A stretch of DNA of 64,000 bases, taken from contig JASAMV010008978.1 of the NCBI GenBank assembly GCA_030248065.1, positions 145,775 through 209,774 on the forward strand, given 5' to 3'. Of this stretch, positions 26,494 to 41,200 are shown one piece after another; position 1 is the stretch's first letter; each line of letters opens with the position of its first letter. The notes under the pieces were generated by a model that worked only from the letters and a program-made list of their open reading frames with translations, was not told the origin of the DNA and searched no databases. Position numbers and translations under genes: made by a program. Origin of the DNA: Rhynchonema sp. JSB1_4 (Eukaryota; Nematoda; Chromadorea; Monhysterida; Xyalidae).

Positions 26494-26504
26494 CTTTCTT
26501 TCAG
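26494..26504 (+). promoter_or_regulatory. Acceptor-like site just upstream of the TKT start codon
   Basis: A pyrimidine tract followed by CAG ends at 26504, leaving 26 nt before the ATG at 26531. It could be the 3' splice site of a leader intron or a trans-splicing site for a spliced leader; the sequence alone cannot decide. Confidence 0.45.
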
Positions 26505-26530
26505 TTTAGCAGCAATTCAGTCGTCCCCAG

Positions 26531-29500
26531 ATGGCTAGTGCAGCGGTGTCGAACGCCGGCGACAGCATCAACGAGCCTGTGTGCAAGAAAGCTAATTTGA
26601 CGTCAAACATGGCGCAAAATGGATTTGAAGCGCTGGATGCGACCAAGAAACAGGAATTGGTCGATTGCGCCAATCGAATGCGCATTACAAGTATTCAGAT
26701 CACGACCGCTGCCAAATCGGGGTTGGCTCGGCTTTTTCGTATTTTTCTTCGTCTTTTTTTTCCTTATTTGGTCGAGATTTCTTGATGATTGATTTGCTTG
26801 GTGAGCCGATCGCGAGCGGGTCGGAAAAAAATTTCCAGGAAAATTCTGAAAATCTGACCGACAAACAAACGCAAAAGTTATTCCTGGATGAAATTATGCT
26901 GATCAGAGCCACGTCAGTTCCTTTCCTCCTGCAGAAAATGTTTCGCGTTTCTTACATATATTCTACTTTATTGCTTTGAGGTAGTCCCCATTCCGGGAGT
27001 TCTCTCATATATTAATGGCGGAAAATCGAAATTTAACACATTCAAGCTTTTCAACAGAAAGCAGAAGTGCCGCCCACGGAATGTTTTTAATGTCGAGTGT
27101 GCCCGAGAAAAGACGGTTCTTTTTTTAGTAAACATATTTTTCCGGAAAATTGCAACAGGTGTAAATGTAAACGGTACAGTCACCATTCGATATGGTCGTT
27201 GCGCCACAGTCATACCGAAAATAGCCTTGTCGTGGAGTGCCGAAAAGTTGTATAACATACCAAAGCAGTTCGCGTTTGTCATATAGTCGTTATGGTCACA
27301 CTTTTTGTCTGTCCCGCCAATATGAATATGTCGAACAGTGACTAAAAGTAATGATGTTCCCCAATTATTTCATCCAGTCATCCGACAAGTTCGTGTAGCG
27401 CGGCTGAGATCATGTCGGTTTTGTTCTTCAACGAAATGCGATTCGACGTCAACACACCGAAAGATGCGCATTCGGATCGATTTGTGCTGTCAAAGGTTGG
27501 AGAATGACGGTGGTTGGCTTTGTGCTTCTTGATTCACAGTACCTATCAATACCTGACTGCTGGCTATATTGGCAGACGAAAACTGCTGGCTATATTGGCA
27601 GACGAAAAAAAACGGTTTTTTATGTTTGTTGCCGAGACCCGAACATTTTTCCATGTGTTTTCTGTGGGTGCTTTATCGTTTTCTTATTGGAAAAATGTCG
27701 GTACATTGTTTTGATTTTACCAAAAAATTTTGATGCAAAACCGTTTGATTTTGGGACAAATTAGCTCAAGGCCTCAATTGGTGAGTTCCAGGGATCCACC
27801 GGGTGGGGTCCGACTATCGGCTTTGTTTGTTTTTTGCCCGGTTGTTTGGTGTTTGGGTGCAGCAAATTACGCCTCAAGTCGTGAGAACAAATTCAAGAAT
27901 TTTGCTTCCCTGATTATTCAGGGTCACGCCTGTCCGATTTTGTACGCTGCCTGGAAGGAGACCGGCCATTTGAGTCACCAGGATGTGATGACGTTGAGGA
28001 AAATCGATAGTGACATTGAAGGACATCCGACCCCGGTCAGTTGGAGGTGGAGTTATCAGGATTTTTAAGTAAATTTGTTTTATAAAAAATGCTTTTCGTA
28101 TGTGTGTCACTGAAAGTCTCGTGCGCAATTTTGAACCGAGCAAGCGGGTTATGGGAAGTGCTTCATTTTCACCTGGTCCCACGCTGAAACTACCATTGAG
28201 TTGTGTCCACTGATGTATTTGCTGTAAATGTGCCAAATTCGTCGGTGCGCAAACGTATTGGTAGCACAATGGCTATATAAGAATTCATCAAAATCAATCC
28301 TGATTTTCACGTTCAGTCACTCTTAACTACTGTGCTATTTGTGATTCTCACAAAACATTTTCAGCTGAAAATAATCTAGCAGATCAACCACGTTGCCGCA
28401 GGTCTGAAACATTCTCTTTACCACATGTTTTGTGTGCGATCACGCAACGCAACGTCATTGCCCCGTCACTTTCCCTCTTTACGATTCAGGAAAAAAAGTT
28501 GACCAATTCTTATAAAGTCATTGTGCGACCAATACACAGTTGCCTTCAGTAAGATTCTTTGTTTCAATCTTTTTATTTCGTTGGGCATCTTTTGTGTGCT
28601 TGCTGATGCTGTCCTTACAGTCAAATCGCGGCGCACGGACAATTGTGCAACGCCGGTTTGAGCAAGAAAAACAAGAGCAGAACTTGAGCCCGAACAGTGG
28701 CAGTGCCCATTTTTCGACACACAAGTTACACGAGTACCCTTTTCCAAAAAAAAATGTTTCTCGCTCATTTTATATTTTTCGGCGTTTTTTATGTTTCGGC
28801 ATATGTTGTAACTTGAAACAAACTAGCCTCGCACCCAAAGACTTTCGTTTATATACCAATATCATAAAACATTTCGCTATCTAAGCCGGCTGTCCGTTCG
28901 ACACATATGAGGTCAAGCCGGGTATGATACGATGCCAACTTTGTGTCGTGTTCATTTTTTTGGCGTCTACAGAATACACGATATAGATAAATGGGTATGT
29001 ATCCAAAATTTGAAAGACTTTGCTCAAATGTTTTTTTCCAGCGTCTGGACTTTATCGACGTGGCCACCGGGTCATTGGGCCAGGGTCTCAGCTGTGCGGC
29101 GGGCATGGCGTATACGGGCAAGTACTTCGACAAGGCATCGTACCGTGTCTATTGCCTGATCGGGGACGGCGAGAGTGCCGAGGGCAGTGTTTGGGAAGCC
29201 GCTGGTGTGTGGATGGATGTGGGGTTGTTCCGTTTGTGGTGGTTCCTTCCGCTTTTCCAAAGTCAGCAAAGTGGTTGCTGAAGTTGGGAACACTCACGAA
29301 ACAAAACAGCAGCATGACCCTGCATTTCATTATTTCATTATTAAAGTTAGACAAACAAATTTTCTGTATTTTCCAGCGTTCGCATCTCATTACAAACTCG
29401 ACAATCTGGTGGCGATATTCGACGTTAACCGACTGGGACAAACCGAGCAAACTGCGCTGGGCCATGATATTGATACGTACTGCAAACGATTGGAAGCTTT

Positions 29501-32500
29501 TGGGTGTGTTTTGAGATTGGGCTTGCGCCTTTGCAGAGGTAATCTGGTCACATTCGGTGTGCTCTGGCTTTGAGCAGCCATAACCTGAACACCTGCGGTG
29601 GTTTTCGCGTGTGAATCTTCGGGGAACCTTGTTTTCACGGTTTTTTTTTCATATGCCTTTCATTTCTGGTCATTTAACTATTTTGTTTGTTTTTCGCTTC
29701 ATATGTTGGCATTTGATGGCTATTGTCAATGTCAGCTATTGCAACCAGTTTTATAGTGCTGTTGAAACATTTCTGTACTGCGACATGTGAAAGTGACGAA
29801 GGTGCTTTTTTTCGAAAAATGAAGAATGTTTTTTGTCGATAACGCCGTCAATTTTGCAGCTGGCACGCTATCGCAGTCGATGGCCACGATGTTGGTGATG
29901 TTTCAAAGGCACTATATGATGCTCGCTGCATCAATGGAAAGCCGACGGCAATCGTTGCCAAAACGTTCAAAGGTGCGCTGGTGTTTTGGATGGACGCATT
30001 TTGTTGCTTGTTTAAAATCAATAGTTGACGGAGACTAATCTCCCTAACCAGTACGCACCAAGTACGTACTACGTTTTCTTCCATGGTACTGAATGTAGGT
30101 ACATTTACTATTGCATTTTTTTCCGAAAACTAGATTTGCTGAAAAAACCGTGTTCTCATTTTTTTGGGGCCAAAAGTTGGGCGCCTGTTCAAATGGGGTA
30201 CACTTGGGCAACAGGTGGTCTAAAATTGGTTCGTGAGGATTGAGAAAAAAGACTTGCTGGACAAGTCAACTAAAACACCTAAAAAAGGTGTTCTTGCACC
30301 ATTTGAGAAACTGACCTCGTGACTTTCCAAATTGTTTTTGTAAAATTTTAGAAATTTTTCCGAAAATTTACCGATCTTTTTCCAGTGCTCAGCAGGTTAT
30401 TTTGGCCTCTGAAAAGAACGGTTCTTTCCGTTTTTGTAGAAAAAAACGGTTTTTTCCACGTGCAACTATACGCGCAGTCAACTCTCTGTATAGTGAATCA
30501 ATCGGGTGGACCAGCACTTCTGTTCATTGTATGGACTATGCACTGGAGCAGTAGCTAAGGGATGTTTGAGGCCCAACTATTCTTGCATTCTTATTCAAAA
30601 GGTGACTATAACGGGTCGGGTGTGGACAAAATATCCACGGCACTGCTTTTTGTCGCCCGATGTGAGAATTTGGATCGCCAAACAATGTCGTGTGTAGCGA
30701 ACAACCAAATGTAATTGCATAGAAAAGTCAAGTCACGCAAAATAGCCGACGGACGCCTGTTTTATGGTTTTACGGCACAATGCTGCACCCGGAAAACCTA
30801 TAACTGCAATCAATCAACTTTAAGAATACTGAAATGTCCATTTGGGACCAGCAAAAATGAGGTGATGGTGCTAGTATTAGTGATATCGATCGAATGTGAC
30901 AATAGCGCGTCGCATAGCTGCTGAGGAAATTCGGCACCTCACCTGCCAATTTTGGTGAACACGGGGGGCGATAACGTTTAGTGGTTCGCGACTGCGCCTA
31001 AAATTCTGTCCGTTTGCGCAGGCCGCGGTGTGCCGGGTGTCGAAGACCAGGACAATTTCCACGGCAAGGCCATCGGTGACAAGGGAGTGGCCGAGATCGG
31101 TGCACTCATCAAGAACAAGGACAAAATCAAACTGTGTGTCCCCGAACCAATCAAGGTGCGTTCGCCTACTACTTTGCCGTCTACTGTTTTGTATTAGGCG
31201 ACTTTTCAGGCCCGGCATATTTAACCCAGGCTTAGGCTCCAGCCGGGCCTGAATCGGGCCCGAACCTGTGCCCCGGGACTGAACCGTCGCACAGTAACTA
31301 TTTTGCTGTATCTGGGAGGGGTCGCCCAACACGTCGTCGCCCAATTTTTGCCTAAAATTGGCAAACTGAGGCCTCCATCGGGCTTAAGACAGGCCTTTCA
31401 GGTCGAAATTGTTTAATGTCGCAAATCTGCCTTGTTTATGTCAAACTTTGTGTACAAAGGAGCAAAAACGACAAAATCGTCATGATAGACATGATTTTTT
31501 TCTCAAATTTGGCCTTCCCCCATGGGCAACGGGTTTTCTCGTTCCGAAAAAAGTGGAGGGTCCGTTGTTGTCCCCTCCGAGCTGGTTCGTCAAATTTTAA
31601 ATCGCACGTAGATGAACCTGAATTGTTTCGAGAAATGTTCCGTAGTAAACAACATTTATTCCGACGTTGTGCAATTCATACCCAGAATTCTCACACATTT
31701 TGCACATCAGATGAAATTCTGGTTTGACATTGCATCAAAAATCTCCATTCTTTTAGGTGCAAATTCTGAAAAAAAATGAAATATAAATGTAAATGGTCCA
31801 GATTGCCTGCAGGATGCACCCGCCGTGTCGCTGCCATTTGGTCAGATCGCTCTCAGCGACCCGCCCGCCTACAAAATCGGTGACAAAATGGCGACCAGAC
31901 AGGCCTATGGTGTCGCATTGGTCAAGCTCGGCGCCAACTGCGATCGAATTGTGGCCTTGGACGCTGAAACTAAGGTTGGCGTGGATGTTTTTTGTCGGAA
32001 AAAATGCTTTTTTTCGCAGAAAGCGGTTTGTAGTACGATAAAGATAGAGATATAGACCTTCGTCGGCATCAAGATTGGTGTTCGGATGATCGGAGTTCGT
32101 ACGCAATTTTTTTCGGTTTGGGAGTTTTGTTTCCTGCTTGATCCATTTCCTGTGTTTCATAGCAATGCCCACGCTAAAAGCGTATGTGAGTTGTTCAGAT
32201 TTATTTTTACAGTGAGACTGAAACATTTAGGATTTTGGAAGAACTGATATGAAATCTGATGATTTGGCCACACAAAACAGGGTAAAACAGGTTAATGGAA
32301 AACTGTTCTGCACACGTCAGTAATAATTATTATCTCAAAATATTCCTTGTTTCGAAAAGTATGTGAAGAAAGGTTCTAAAATCAAAGAGTAACCACCAAA
32401 TCAACAATTACAATGGTGCCTAAATGTTAAGCATCTGTTGTTTAAAGTGCCTCTACAATTGAATGTTGACCGCCTTTGCTGGCAGCCATTTCTTTGGAAA

Positions 32501-35175
32501 ATGAAGGCAAGGAATCAGAAACCCAGATTTAGGGAATGGATTTTCAACTCGTTGCTTTGTGATGTTTCACGGAGCCCACATATTTTCACAGGAGGACAAA
32601 AAATGAAAAAAGTTTGAGGCGGGCCTGTGCAAGACAGAAGGTAATCCAATCTAAGATATTTTCAGCGTTTTATACACAGACGTTTCTCTGTTAAACGAGA
32701 TATAAAGCATTGCACGAAACGCCAGGTGTGACAAATGATAAACGAAACCCTCCGAAAAATCAAGCCTTTTTGAAGCACCCTTTTACTGCTGTGTAATTTT
32801 AGGCATCTGTGGTGAATGAAATTAGTTGTCAATTGCAAATAAAAATCGTCTAATTATCCTGCGTTCAGGATGTGCTTTTCGTTTTTCAAAACCCTACACA
32901 GCTCACACAATGTTTACCACAACATGCGCAAGGCAGCCATTCCACAGCGCACACACAACGTCAACACACAGCCGGCACAGCGACAACACAGCAATGTTTC
33001 AGCTGGCCAGCTTTGTCGTGTGTGTGCGCTGTGTAATGGCTGCCTTGCGCATGTTGTGGTAAACATTGTGTGAGCTGTGTAGGGTTTTGAAAAACAAAAA
33101 GCACATCCTGAGCACAGGAAAATTAGACGATTTTTTTTGCAATTGACAACTTATTTCATTCACCACAGATGCCTAAAATTATACAGAAGTAAAAGGGTGC
33201 TTTAAAAAGGCTTGATTTTTTGGAGTGTTTCGTTTATGATTTGTCACACCTGGCGTTTCTTGCAATGCTTTATTTCTCGTTTAACAGAGAAACGTCTGTG
33301 TATAAAATGCTGAAAATATCTTAGATTGGATTACCTTCTGTCTTGCACAGGCCCGCCTCAAACTTTTTTCAGTTTTTCTCCCCCTGTGAAAATATGTGGG
33401 CTCCGTGAAACATCACAAAGCAACGAGTTGAAAATCCATTCCCTAAATCTGGGTTTCTGACACCCTGCCTTCATATTCTGACAAAGTGGCTGCAAACAAA
33501 CGCGGTCAACATTCAATTGTAGAGTCACTTTAACTGACGCACGTTGGTTGGTTTGGTTTATTGCTCTCAGTGACGCATAAAACCATGCACGTAAATTAGT
33601 GATAGAAGCACAGTTACAAGACCGGGTGGGACAATTACGGAAATAAAAATAGTTACAACACTGGTTATAACAAAACCACAGCAAATAAAATCTACAAAAA
33701 GCGCCAAGGAGAGAGAAAGATCACGGACATCAGGACAGATCACAGGACATGTTAACAGAACTGAAAATTATGCATTAATCCTCGTCCTCGTCAAACGACA
33801 AATGTCGGGCTCAGAGGGCGCATATTGGGATCAGTCCATATTGTCAACAGTCCAGAACAGATGGTGGGTTGGTGATTGTCCGTCACTTCCGTGTACCACC
33901 ATTTAGCGACGTGGCTGGCGTCCCCAGGCTGACGTGAATGCGTATCGAACGAGACATCGCCATATCCATCCCGTTGACCGCATCCGGACGCGTTGGCGAT
34001 AGACCCCTGACGCACGTCGCTGATCAATTGGGTGGGGTCGAAAATCCCAAAAAAAATCCCGAAAAATAAAAATAAAAATCAGCAGCAACTGTAAAGCAGC
34101 GTCATTCGTACATATGAACTGCAGCCATCGCTTTTGTTGACAAAGATTCTTCCGAATAGCAAAATCAACCATGATACTTGGTTCGTTCAATGTTGCAGAA
34201 TTCAACATTCGCCGACACGTTTCGCAAGAAGTACCCGGATCGATATGTGGAATGTTACATTGCGGAGCAGAACATGGTCGGTGTGGCGGTCGGCTGTGGC
34301 ACACGCCTGCGGACCATACCGTTTTGCAGGTGGGATTTATGTTGGTTGGGCAGTGATATACTAGTGGACAAAAAAAACGTTTTTTCTCTCTCTCTTTCAC
34401 GAACGTTTTTTCTGCGAGACCCGAATACTTTTCCAGTTATTTTTCAAGGTGGTTTCTTATCGGTTTTTTATTTTATTTTTCCCCAAAAATCGTAACACAA
34501 AACCGATGAGTTTTTTTGGTTCGTCAAATATTGGTTTTTGGTTCGTTTGGTTTTTGGTCAAATTCTGGTCGGATGTTCTGACCAATATTTTCTATGAAAT
34601 CCTACTTTTGTGTCATGTGCTCATGTTTTGTGCCCAAACACTTCACTTTTTTGACCGGATCACCTTAAGTACTGGAAAAGTGTTTGAAAAAAAACGTTTT
34701 TTTTTCGGAAAAAACCGTTTTTTCAACGAAAAATAAAGAACGGTACTCTACGCCAGGGAATTTGGTCTCGATTTAGTTTAGTTATGTGATACTTTTTTCA
34801 AATTCATTTTTTGATGTTTTTGTTAGATCTTTATCCATCCTGATCAGATGACTAGACCCATCGTCGCATGACCGCAAGAATTCGCGGATTGCGGCATTAT
34901 ATCAATGTTTAGAAACATTTCTCGCTCGGCGGCGGTGTATAGTTTTTTCTTGCTTGAGCTCACTTCACGGTCGGCTGGAAATAATGACAAACGAATGAAT
35001 AAATGAATAATCGAACAATATAAATGAATGCCCAGAGAGCATTTATTCTTGACCAATGTTCTACAGCACGTTCGCGACATTCTTCACGCGTGCTGCCGAC
35101 CAGCTGCGTATGGCCGCCGTGTCGACGGCGAATGTGAAGTGCGTCGGATCGCATGTCGGTGTGTCGATCGGTGAG

Positions 35176-35215
<40 letters not shown>

Positions 35216-38200
35216 CGTTGTTGCTGTTGTTGTTGTTGTTATATACAGGATGTCCCAAAAGATACCCTCAACTTGGTTGGTTGGTTTATTGCTCTCAGTG
35301 ACGCATAAAACCATGCACGTAAATTAGTGATAGAAGCAAAGTTACAAGACCGGGTGGGACAATTACGGAAATGAAAATAGTTACAACACTGGTTATAACA
35401 AAACCACAGCAAATAAAGCTACAAAAAGCGCCAAGGAGAGAGAAAGATCACGGACATCAGGACAGATCAACTTGGTCATTATTGTAGTCTGTGAACCAAA
35501 TACAGAATAGGGATTTATAGCTGATTCAACACGCCAGACGATTCTGCGTGCAACGTCAAAAACCGGTCTTGAAACATGAGAGAATGCGGTGGTGTCGTTA
35601 GGGGGGGGGGGGCTGGGGGTCACCCCCCTGGTATGGGGTATGGGAAATCGGCCGGGGTATGGGAAATTTTTCACTTTTGCAACGCGCACCCCTAAGAAAT
35701 GACTATGACCCCGAGCAGTACCAAAATTGACCATTTTTCGTCCAAAATTGTTAAAAATCGCTTGCTGCCGCAAGAAAACTTTGTTTTAAGCACTTTTTAG
35801 ACCTCTGTTAGATGTAAAAATAAATTTTGCCACTTTTAGAAGGTTTTTGGGGTCATTTTTTCAAAACCCCTACCCTCGGGTATGGGAATTTTTTTTAGTT
35901 TGGAGAAACCCCCTGGTATGGGAAATTTTTGATTTTTGGGGGCATGTATGAGAAATTTCCCGAAAATTGGGCTGGGTATGGGAAAATTTCGATTTCTCAA
36001 CGACACCACTGGGAGAATGGCGTGGTCAATTAAGTTCTCTGTGTTGATGTTGGTGACGTATAGAATCGCCTGGCAATTTCAATGATGTAAAATTCAAGCT
36101 TATCCGATTTGTCCGCTTCTTACTAAGGCCACAAGAGTGACAGTATTAATAGTACTTTTGGGACACACTGTTTTTACTGAGCAAAACGTCAGTTAGTCCA
36201 GTGAGTCTTTTTCAAAACATTTTTTCTCATGAATAATGTCGATCCTGCATCAATACTGGTGAGTTCTCATTTGATTGTATGATTTTGTGAGGTAGGGCGT
36301 CAAAAATCCCAAAAAATACCGCAAGAACTCCCGAAACGAAAAATCCCGAAAAAAAGTTGTACAACCAAAGTACAACCAAACCGAAAATCCGGGAAAAAAT
36401 CCGAAAAATATAACACTGTAGGAATTATAGAGATTTTTAATCCATAAAAAAATACCTATCATGTGCACATTGAGGACTGCGGCCGAAAATGTTTCACTTA
36501 TGAAGTATAAAGGTGTTACAAGAGCGGCACGCCATTCGCAAATTCGTACTTTTGTGTCAAAAATAAAAAAAGTAAAAAAACCTCTTGTAATTTTCAAAAA
36601 AAAGATGAATAATAACTTTTGCCCCCCGCTGTGCAGGTGAGGATGGTCCATCGCAAATGGGTTTGGAGGACATAGGCCTGTTCCGAACGTTCCCCGGCTG
36701 TACGGTCTTCTATCCATCAGACGCGACTGCCTGCGAACGCGCTTGTGAACTAGCCGCTAATATTCAAGGTTCGGTTGGTTTCTGGTGATTTTTATTGGTT
36801 CCGTGCTTCTGGATGTGGAAACGTTTGGGATGGATACGTATATTGGTTTTGTTGTGCACTTCTTGTCAGTGTATTTCCTGGTCCGGAGGGGGAGATAGCG
36901 GACCCCCGTTTTTTTCGGAGGGGGGAAGACCCAAATTCAGGAAAAAGTCACTATTTAAGGTTGAAAATTTGACCTATTTTTGCCCCTTTTTGCAAAAAAA
37001 TTCTTCATAAAAAGGCTATTTTGGCAAAAAATTGGGGTAGCTAGTGTACCCGGAGGGGAGATATGGGGATAGTGTACCACCTGAGGGGGAGATAGCGTAC
37101 CCGAGGGCCCCCGGGAACTACACTGCTTCTTGTCAATAAGTGCGATTCTGGCGCAGCTGGCAGCTGGCTGGCTGTGTGGGTATTGAATGTATAAACAGTG
37201 TGTGTTTTGGACCAAATCTGGATTGTGGAATACGAAATGTTTTCCGCAGTGCACGTAATGACGGCGTTTGCGTTTGTGATCTCATTTGGTTCGCATACTG
37301 GTTGTCAAAAAAGTAATAAATCAAGTCAAAAATAAAAACAAACCCGAAAGCGCGCTTCGACCATATCCCGTCAACGAAGACGTTCTTCAAACAAAAGTGC
37401 ACTTGATTTGCCAGGCATGTGTTTCATTCGCACCAGCCGTCCAGCGTTGCCGACCTTGTACGACGCAAGCACGAAATTTGAAGTTGGAAAGGCGATGGTT
37501 AGTCGTCACCGCTGGGGTGTTTGTTCGTTTGTTGATTGTGGTTGTTGTACGCAGTGTTGATGGTCGGGGGAGGGGTGTTTTGGGCAGTGATGTGGTTGGG
37601 GGATTGTTGATACCCCCAACTGCTAGGTAGCTTTCTTGCTCCCAAACCCATACCCTCCCCCCAAACTGGCTAGCTAGCTTTCTTTGCTCCGGTCATCAAG
37701 TCAAAAAAAGTTGATTTTAGTGCCAAAATGACCATTTTATGGGCCAAAATGGTCAAATTCGCTCACACATGTACAAAAACACGCATTTTAGGGCGTATTT
37801 TGGCATAATTTCGACCAGTCTTTATACCCCTGTTTTTGACTTCTGGATCAATACCCCCCAAATCGAATTACCCGGCTAGCTAGCTAGCTTTCTTGCTCGG
37901 ACCAACTACATCACTGGTTTGGGGGACAGCACCCCTGCCAGTTGTATAGTAGGTGTCCCCTCGCCTGGCACAGTAGGTATCCCCCCGATTTTTACCCCGG
38001 TACAATAGATATCCCCCCCCCGATTTTGCCCCAAAAGTGCCAATTTTTTTACCAAAATGGCCAAAGATAGTGTAAAAACCGTCGTTTTTACCTCAAAATA
38101 CCCAAAACTTGCGCCTACGCGCGCTAATACTACGTTGTAACGCTGTTCCACACATACAGTAAGAAAAACATTAAAATTTTTCACCCAAAATCCTAGCCCA

Positions 38201-41200
38201 AGTTGTCAGTTACAAATAAAAATCATCTGATTATCAAATCCGTTGTTTGTGCTTTTCAGTTTTCAAAACACTACACAGCTCACACCCACCCCCCAAGGTA
38301 ACAAACCCCCAGGCCATCAGCTCTGGTACAGTAGGTATCCCCCTCCAGAGTACCTCCAACACTGATTGTACGGAACAATGCATTGATGGTCAGACTGTGT
38401 ACTTTTTATGCGATTCTTCCGCCTGAACTCGTCTGAGATTGGATCATTGCATAATCGATACTGAGTTCCGCATTTAAGGCAATAGAATCACGGAGAATTC
38501 AACGAGGTTGATAACGGGCGAGTATGTAGCCGGGTAGTTCTAGAATTAAAAGCTGTGTGAAGTGCGGGGGCTGTCCTAATTTGACTTTGCGCTAGGTTAT
38601 TTACGGACGCCACCAATATAGACCACGGTAGGTGATTGCAGCTGTTGAAATTATTGGCATGTCTCGCCAACTGAACTCGCATGACTTACCGCGGAAAGAC
38701 GTGGCGCCGCAAATCACGTTACGACGAAAGATGAACAATAAATTTGGGGAATGATTTTCGCAGTGACATTATAGCATTCCAACGAAAAGTACCGGGAATC
38801 AAGGAAGCAAGCAATCAGCAACATAGTCTTGCAACGGTGAAACATTCGACATTGGTGTTGTGCGATCGTGTCGTGTGATATATATTCAGGCAAAAGCGCC
38901 TCGCAGTGTGGCGTGCGTGCTTCGTGATGAAAACTTCCACTAATGTTTTTTGGCGCATGGAAATTACGTGATGAAGTTACTCCACCCGACTGATCTCCAC
39001 ATTTGATATCGGGCCAGTGTGCCAATGATATCAGCCTAAGCTGCACTCTTATAACGACATTACTCGGACCTATGGGTGGGCACAATACCCAATACCAATA
39101 CCACCCAATACCAATACCAATACCAGTGTTTGGTATTGGTATTGGGTCTGATTCTGGTATTGGGTATTGGTATTGAAGCTGGCCTGGTATTGGTATTGGT
39201 ATTGGGTTTGCCCAGGTATTGGGTCAAAACCAATACCCAATACTAATCCAGAAAAACCCAATACCAAACCAATACCAAACCCAATACCTGACTCAAAACC
39301 CAATACCAAACCCAATACCAACCCAGTACCAGACCAAAAACCCAATCCCAAACCAATACTAAGACCAATACCCAACACCAATACCAACCCAATACCCAAT
39401 ACTCAATACCAGGCACTTCAGTAGTATTGATTTGGTATTGGTATTGGGTCTCGCCCGGTATTGGTATTGGTATTGGGTCCCCAATTTGGTATTGGTATTG
39501 GGTATTGGTACAGGGCCGGTATTGGTATTGGGTGTCAAAAGTGGTATTGTGCCCAGGCCTACTCGGACCCATCATTTTCGAGGGGGTTAGCCCCCCTAGT
39601 ATCCGGTATCTTGATTTTTTCACCCAGGTGTATCCGGTATCTTGACTTTTTGTCCAGGGGTATCTTGCCCTAAACATTTACCGAAAATCGTAAAAATCGC
39701 CCATTTTTACCTCCAAAATTCTCAAAATCGCTTGATAGTGCAAACATGACACCCAAGATGACCATTTTTTTCGTTAATTTTCCTCTAAAAAATGACCATT
39801 TTTTGAACAACCCCTTGGGTATCCGAGATTTTTTATTTTAGGGGGCAACCCCCCTGGTATCCGAGATTTGTCATTTTGGGTGTCCGAAAATTTGGATTTT
39901 GGGTATCCGCTATCCGGACTTTTTGATGTCCCAACGACACCACTGTGCGACACTGTAGAGTGTGATCAGAAAGCTGACGACAGATGCGGGCGGGAACCGA
40001 AATCATTCTCAAAGCTATTCACCATAAAACTCAATCGATGTTGCAGGTTATCCGCGAGTCATCCGACGACAAGTGCGTGATCGTAGCGTCATGCGTTACG
40101 CTGTTTGAGGCCCTGCAAGCTGCCGACGAGCTGAAAGAAGCTGGTTGGTTTCGTTCTCACGTTGTTCTTGTTGGGTGGTTTGTTTTGCTTTTGCTAGATT
40201 AAGTATGTGGACTGATAATAGCAATAAGGACGCAACAGCTGGCCAGTTTTGGCAGCGTTGTGTAACATTTTCCCGGTTGAAACACTGTTTTATGTATTTC
40301 GTGGGCGGCGAACTGCTGCGGAGGGCCAATTGAAATGTTTCGTTAGGCCAACTTGACAAGGCAATCAATCGATATCTTCACTTCCATGCAGAAATTCGAT
40401 TAAAAATAGCAACGAAACAATCAGTGAAAGACTAAGAATATGTTCTTTTGGTCGCGCGTGTTTTCGATTGAAAATTTGATGAACCGAACAAACCTCTCGA
40501 TACAGAGATCTGGAAAGAACTGTTGAATTAATGTCAATTTCTCATGATTATAATAGAGATGGCGGGCTGGTTGGTATTACACGCACGAATGACTACGCAA
40601 ATGCGACTCCACTTGTTGATGATCGGGTTTCCACGAGATTCGGTACCATCAAAACGCAATTACTGCACGCCTGAACCGTTTTTAGGAGATATAATTTTTA
40701 GTCCTTTTACCGAACATAATTGTAGTGCAAATTTTCAACAATGCGAATCATTTTTAGTTTTGAGTTCTGTTTCTATTGGTCGCACAATGACTATATAAGA
40801 ATTCATCAAATCAATCCTGATTTTCACGTTCAGTCACTCTTAACCACTGTGGTATTTGTGATTTTCTCAAAACATTTTCAGCTGAAATAATCTGGCAGAT
40901 CAACCACGTTGCCGCAGGTCTGAAACATTCTTTTTACTACATGCTTTGTGTGCGATCACGCAACGCAACGTCATTGACCCGTCACTTTCCCTCTTTACGA
41001 CTCAGGAAAAAAATCTGACCAATTCTTATAAAGTCATTGTGCGACCAATATCACAGGAAACGTGTTCCAACGCTAACAACTACCGACATATTCGCACGCA
41101 GGCACGCACGTATGCGTAATTGATCCGTTCACAATCAAGCCAATTGATGTCAACACAATCGCAAAACACGTGACACGATGCGGCGGACGACTGGTGACGG

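Larger units (their letters stand above)
24426..26530. other. Intergenic region between PAPSS and TKT
   Basis: No recognisable coding or RNA gene. Contains the short element 24441-24592 and a diverged fragment of the TATTGGTCGCAC family near 25996-26068. The transketolase promoter must lie in the distal part. A strong 3' splice-site-like TTTCTTTCAG ends at 26504. Confidence 0.6.
35244..36170. mobile_element. Possible mariner-like element with nested hAT-like insertion
   Basis: Left end TACAGGATGTCCCAAAAG, right end CTTTTGGGACACACTG, resembling the ACAGGGTGTCCCAAAA termini known from mariner elements. Interrupted by the hAT-like element 35587-36011. No transposase frame remains, and the right-hand TA is not visible. 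Confidence 0.5.

Noticed and set aside
39071..39561. CCAATA array as an interstitial telomere or centromeric satellite
   Set aside because: It is bounded by hAT-type ends and an 8-bp duplication and changes strand inside, so it is element cargo; a second truncated copy exists at 47338.
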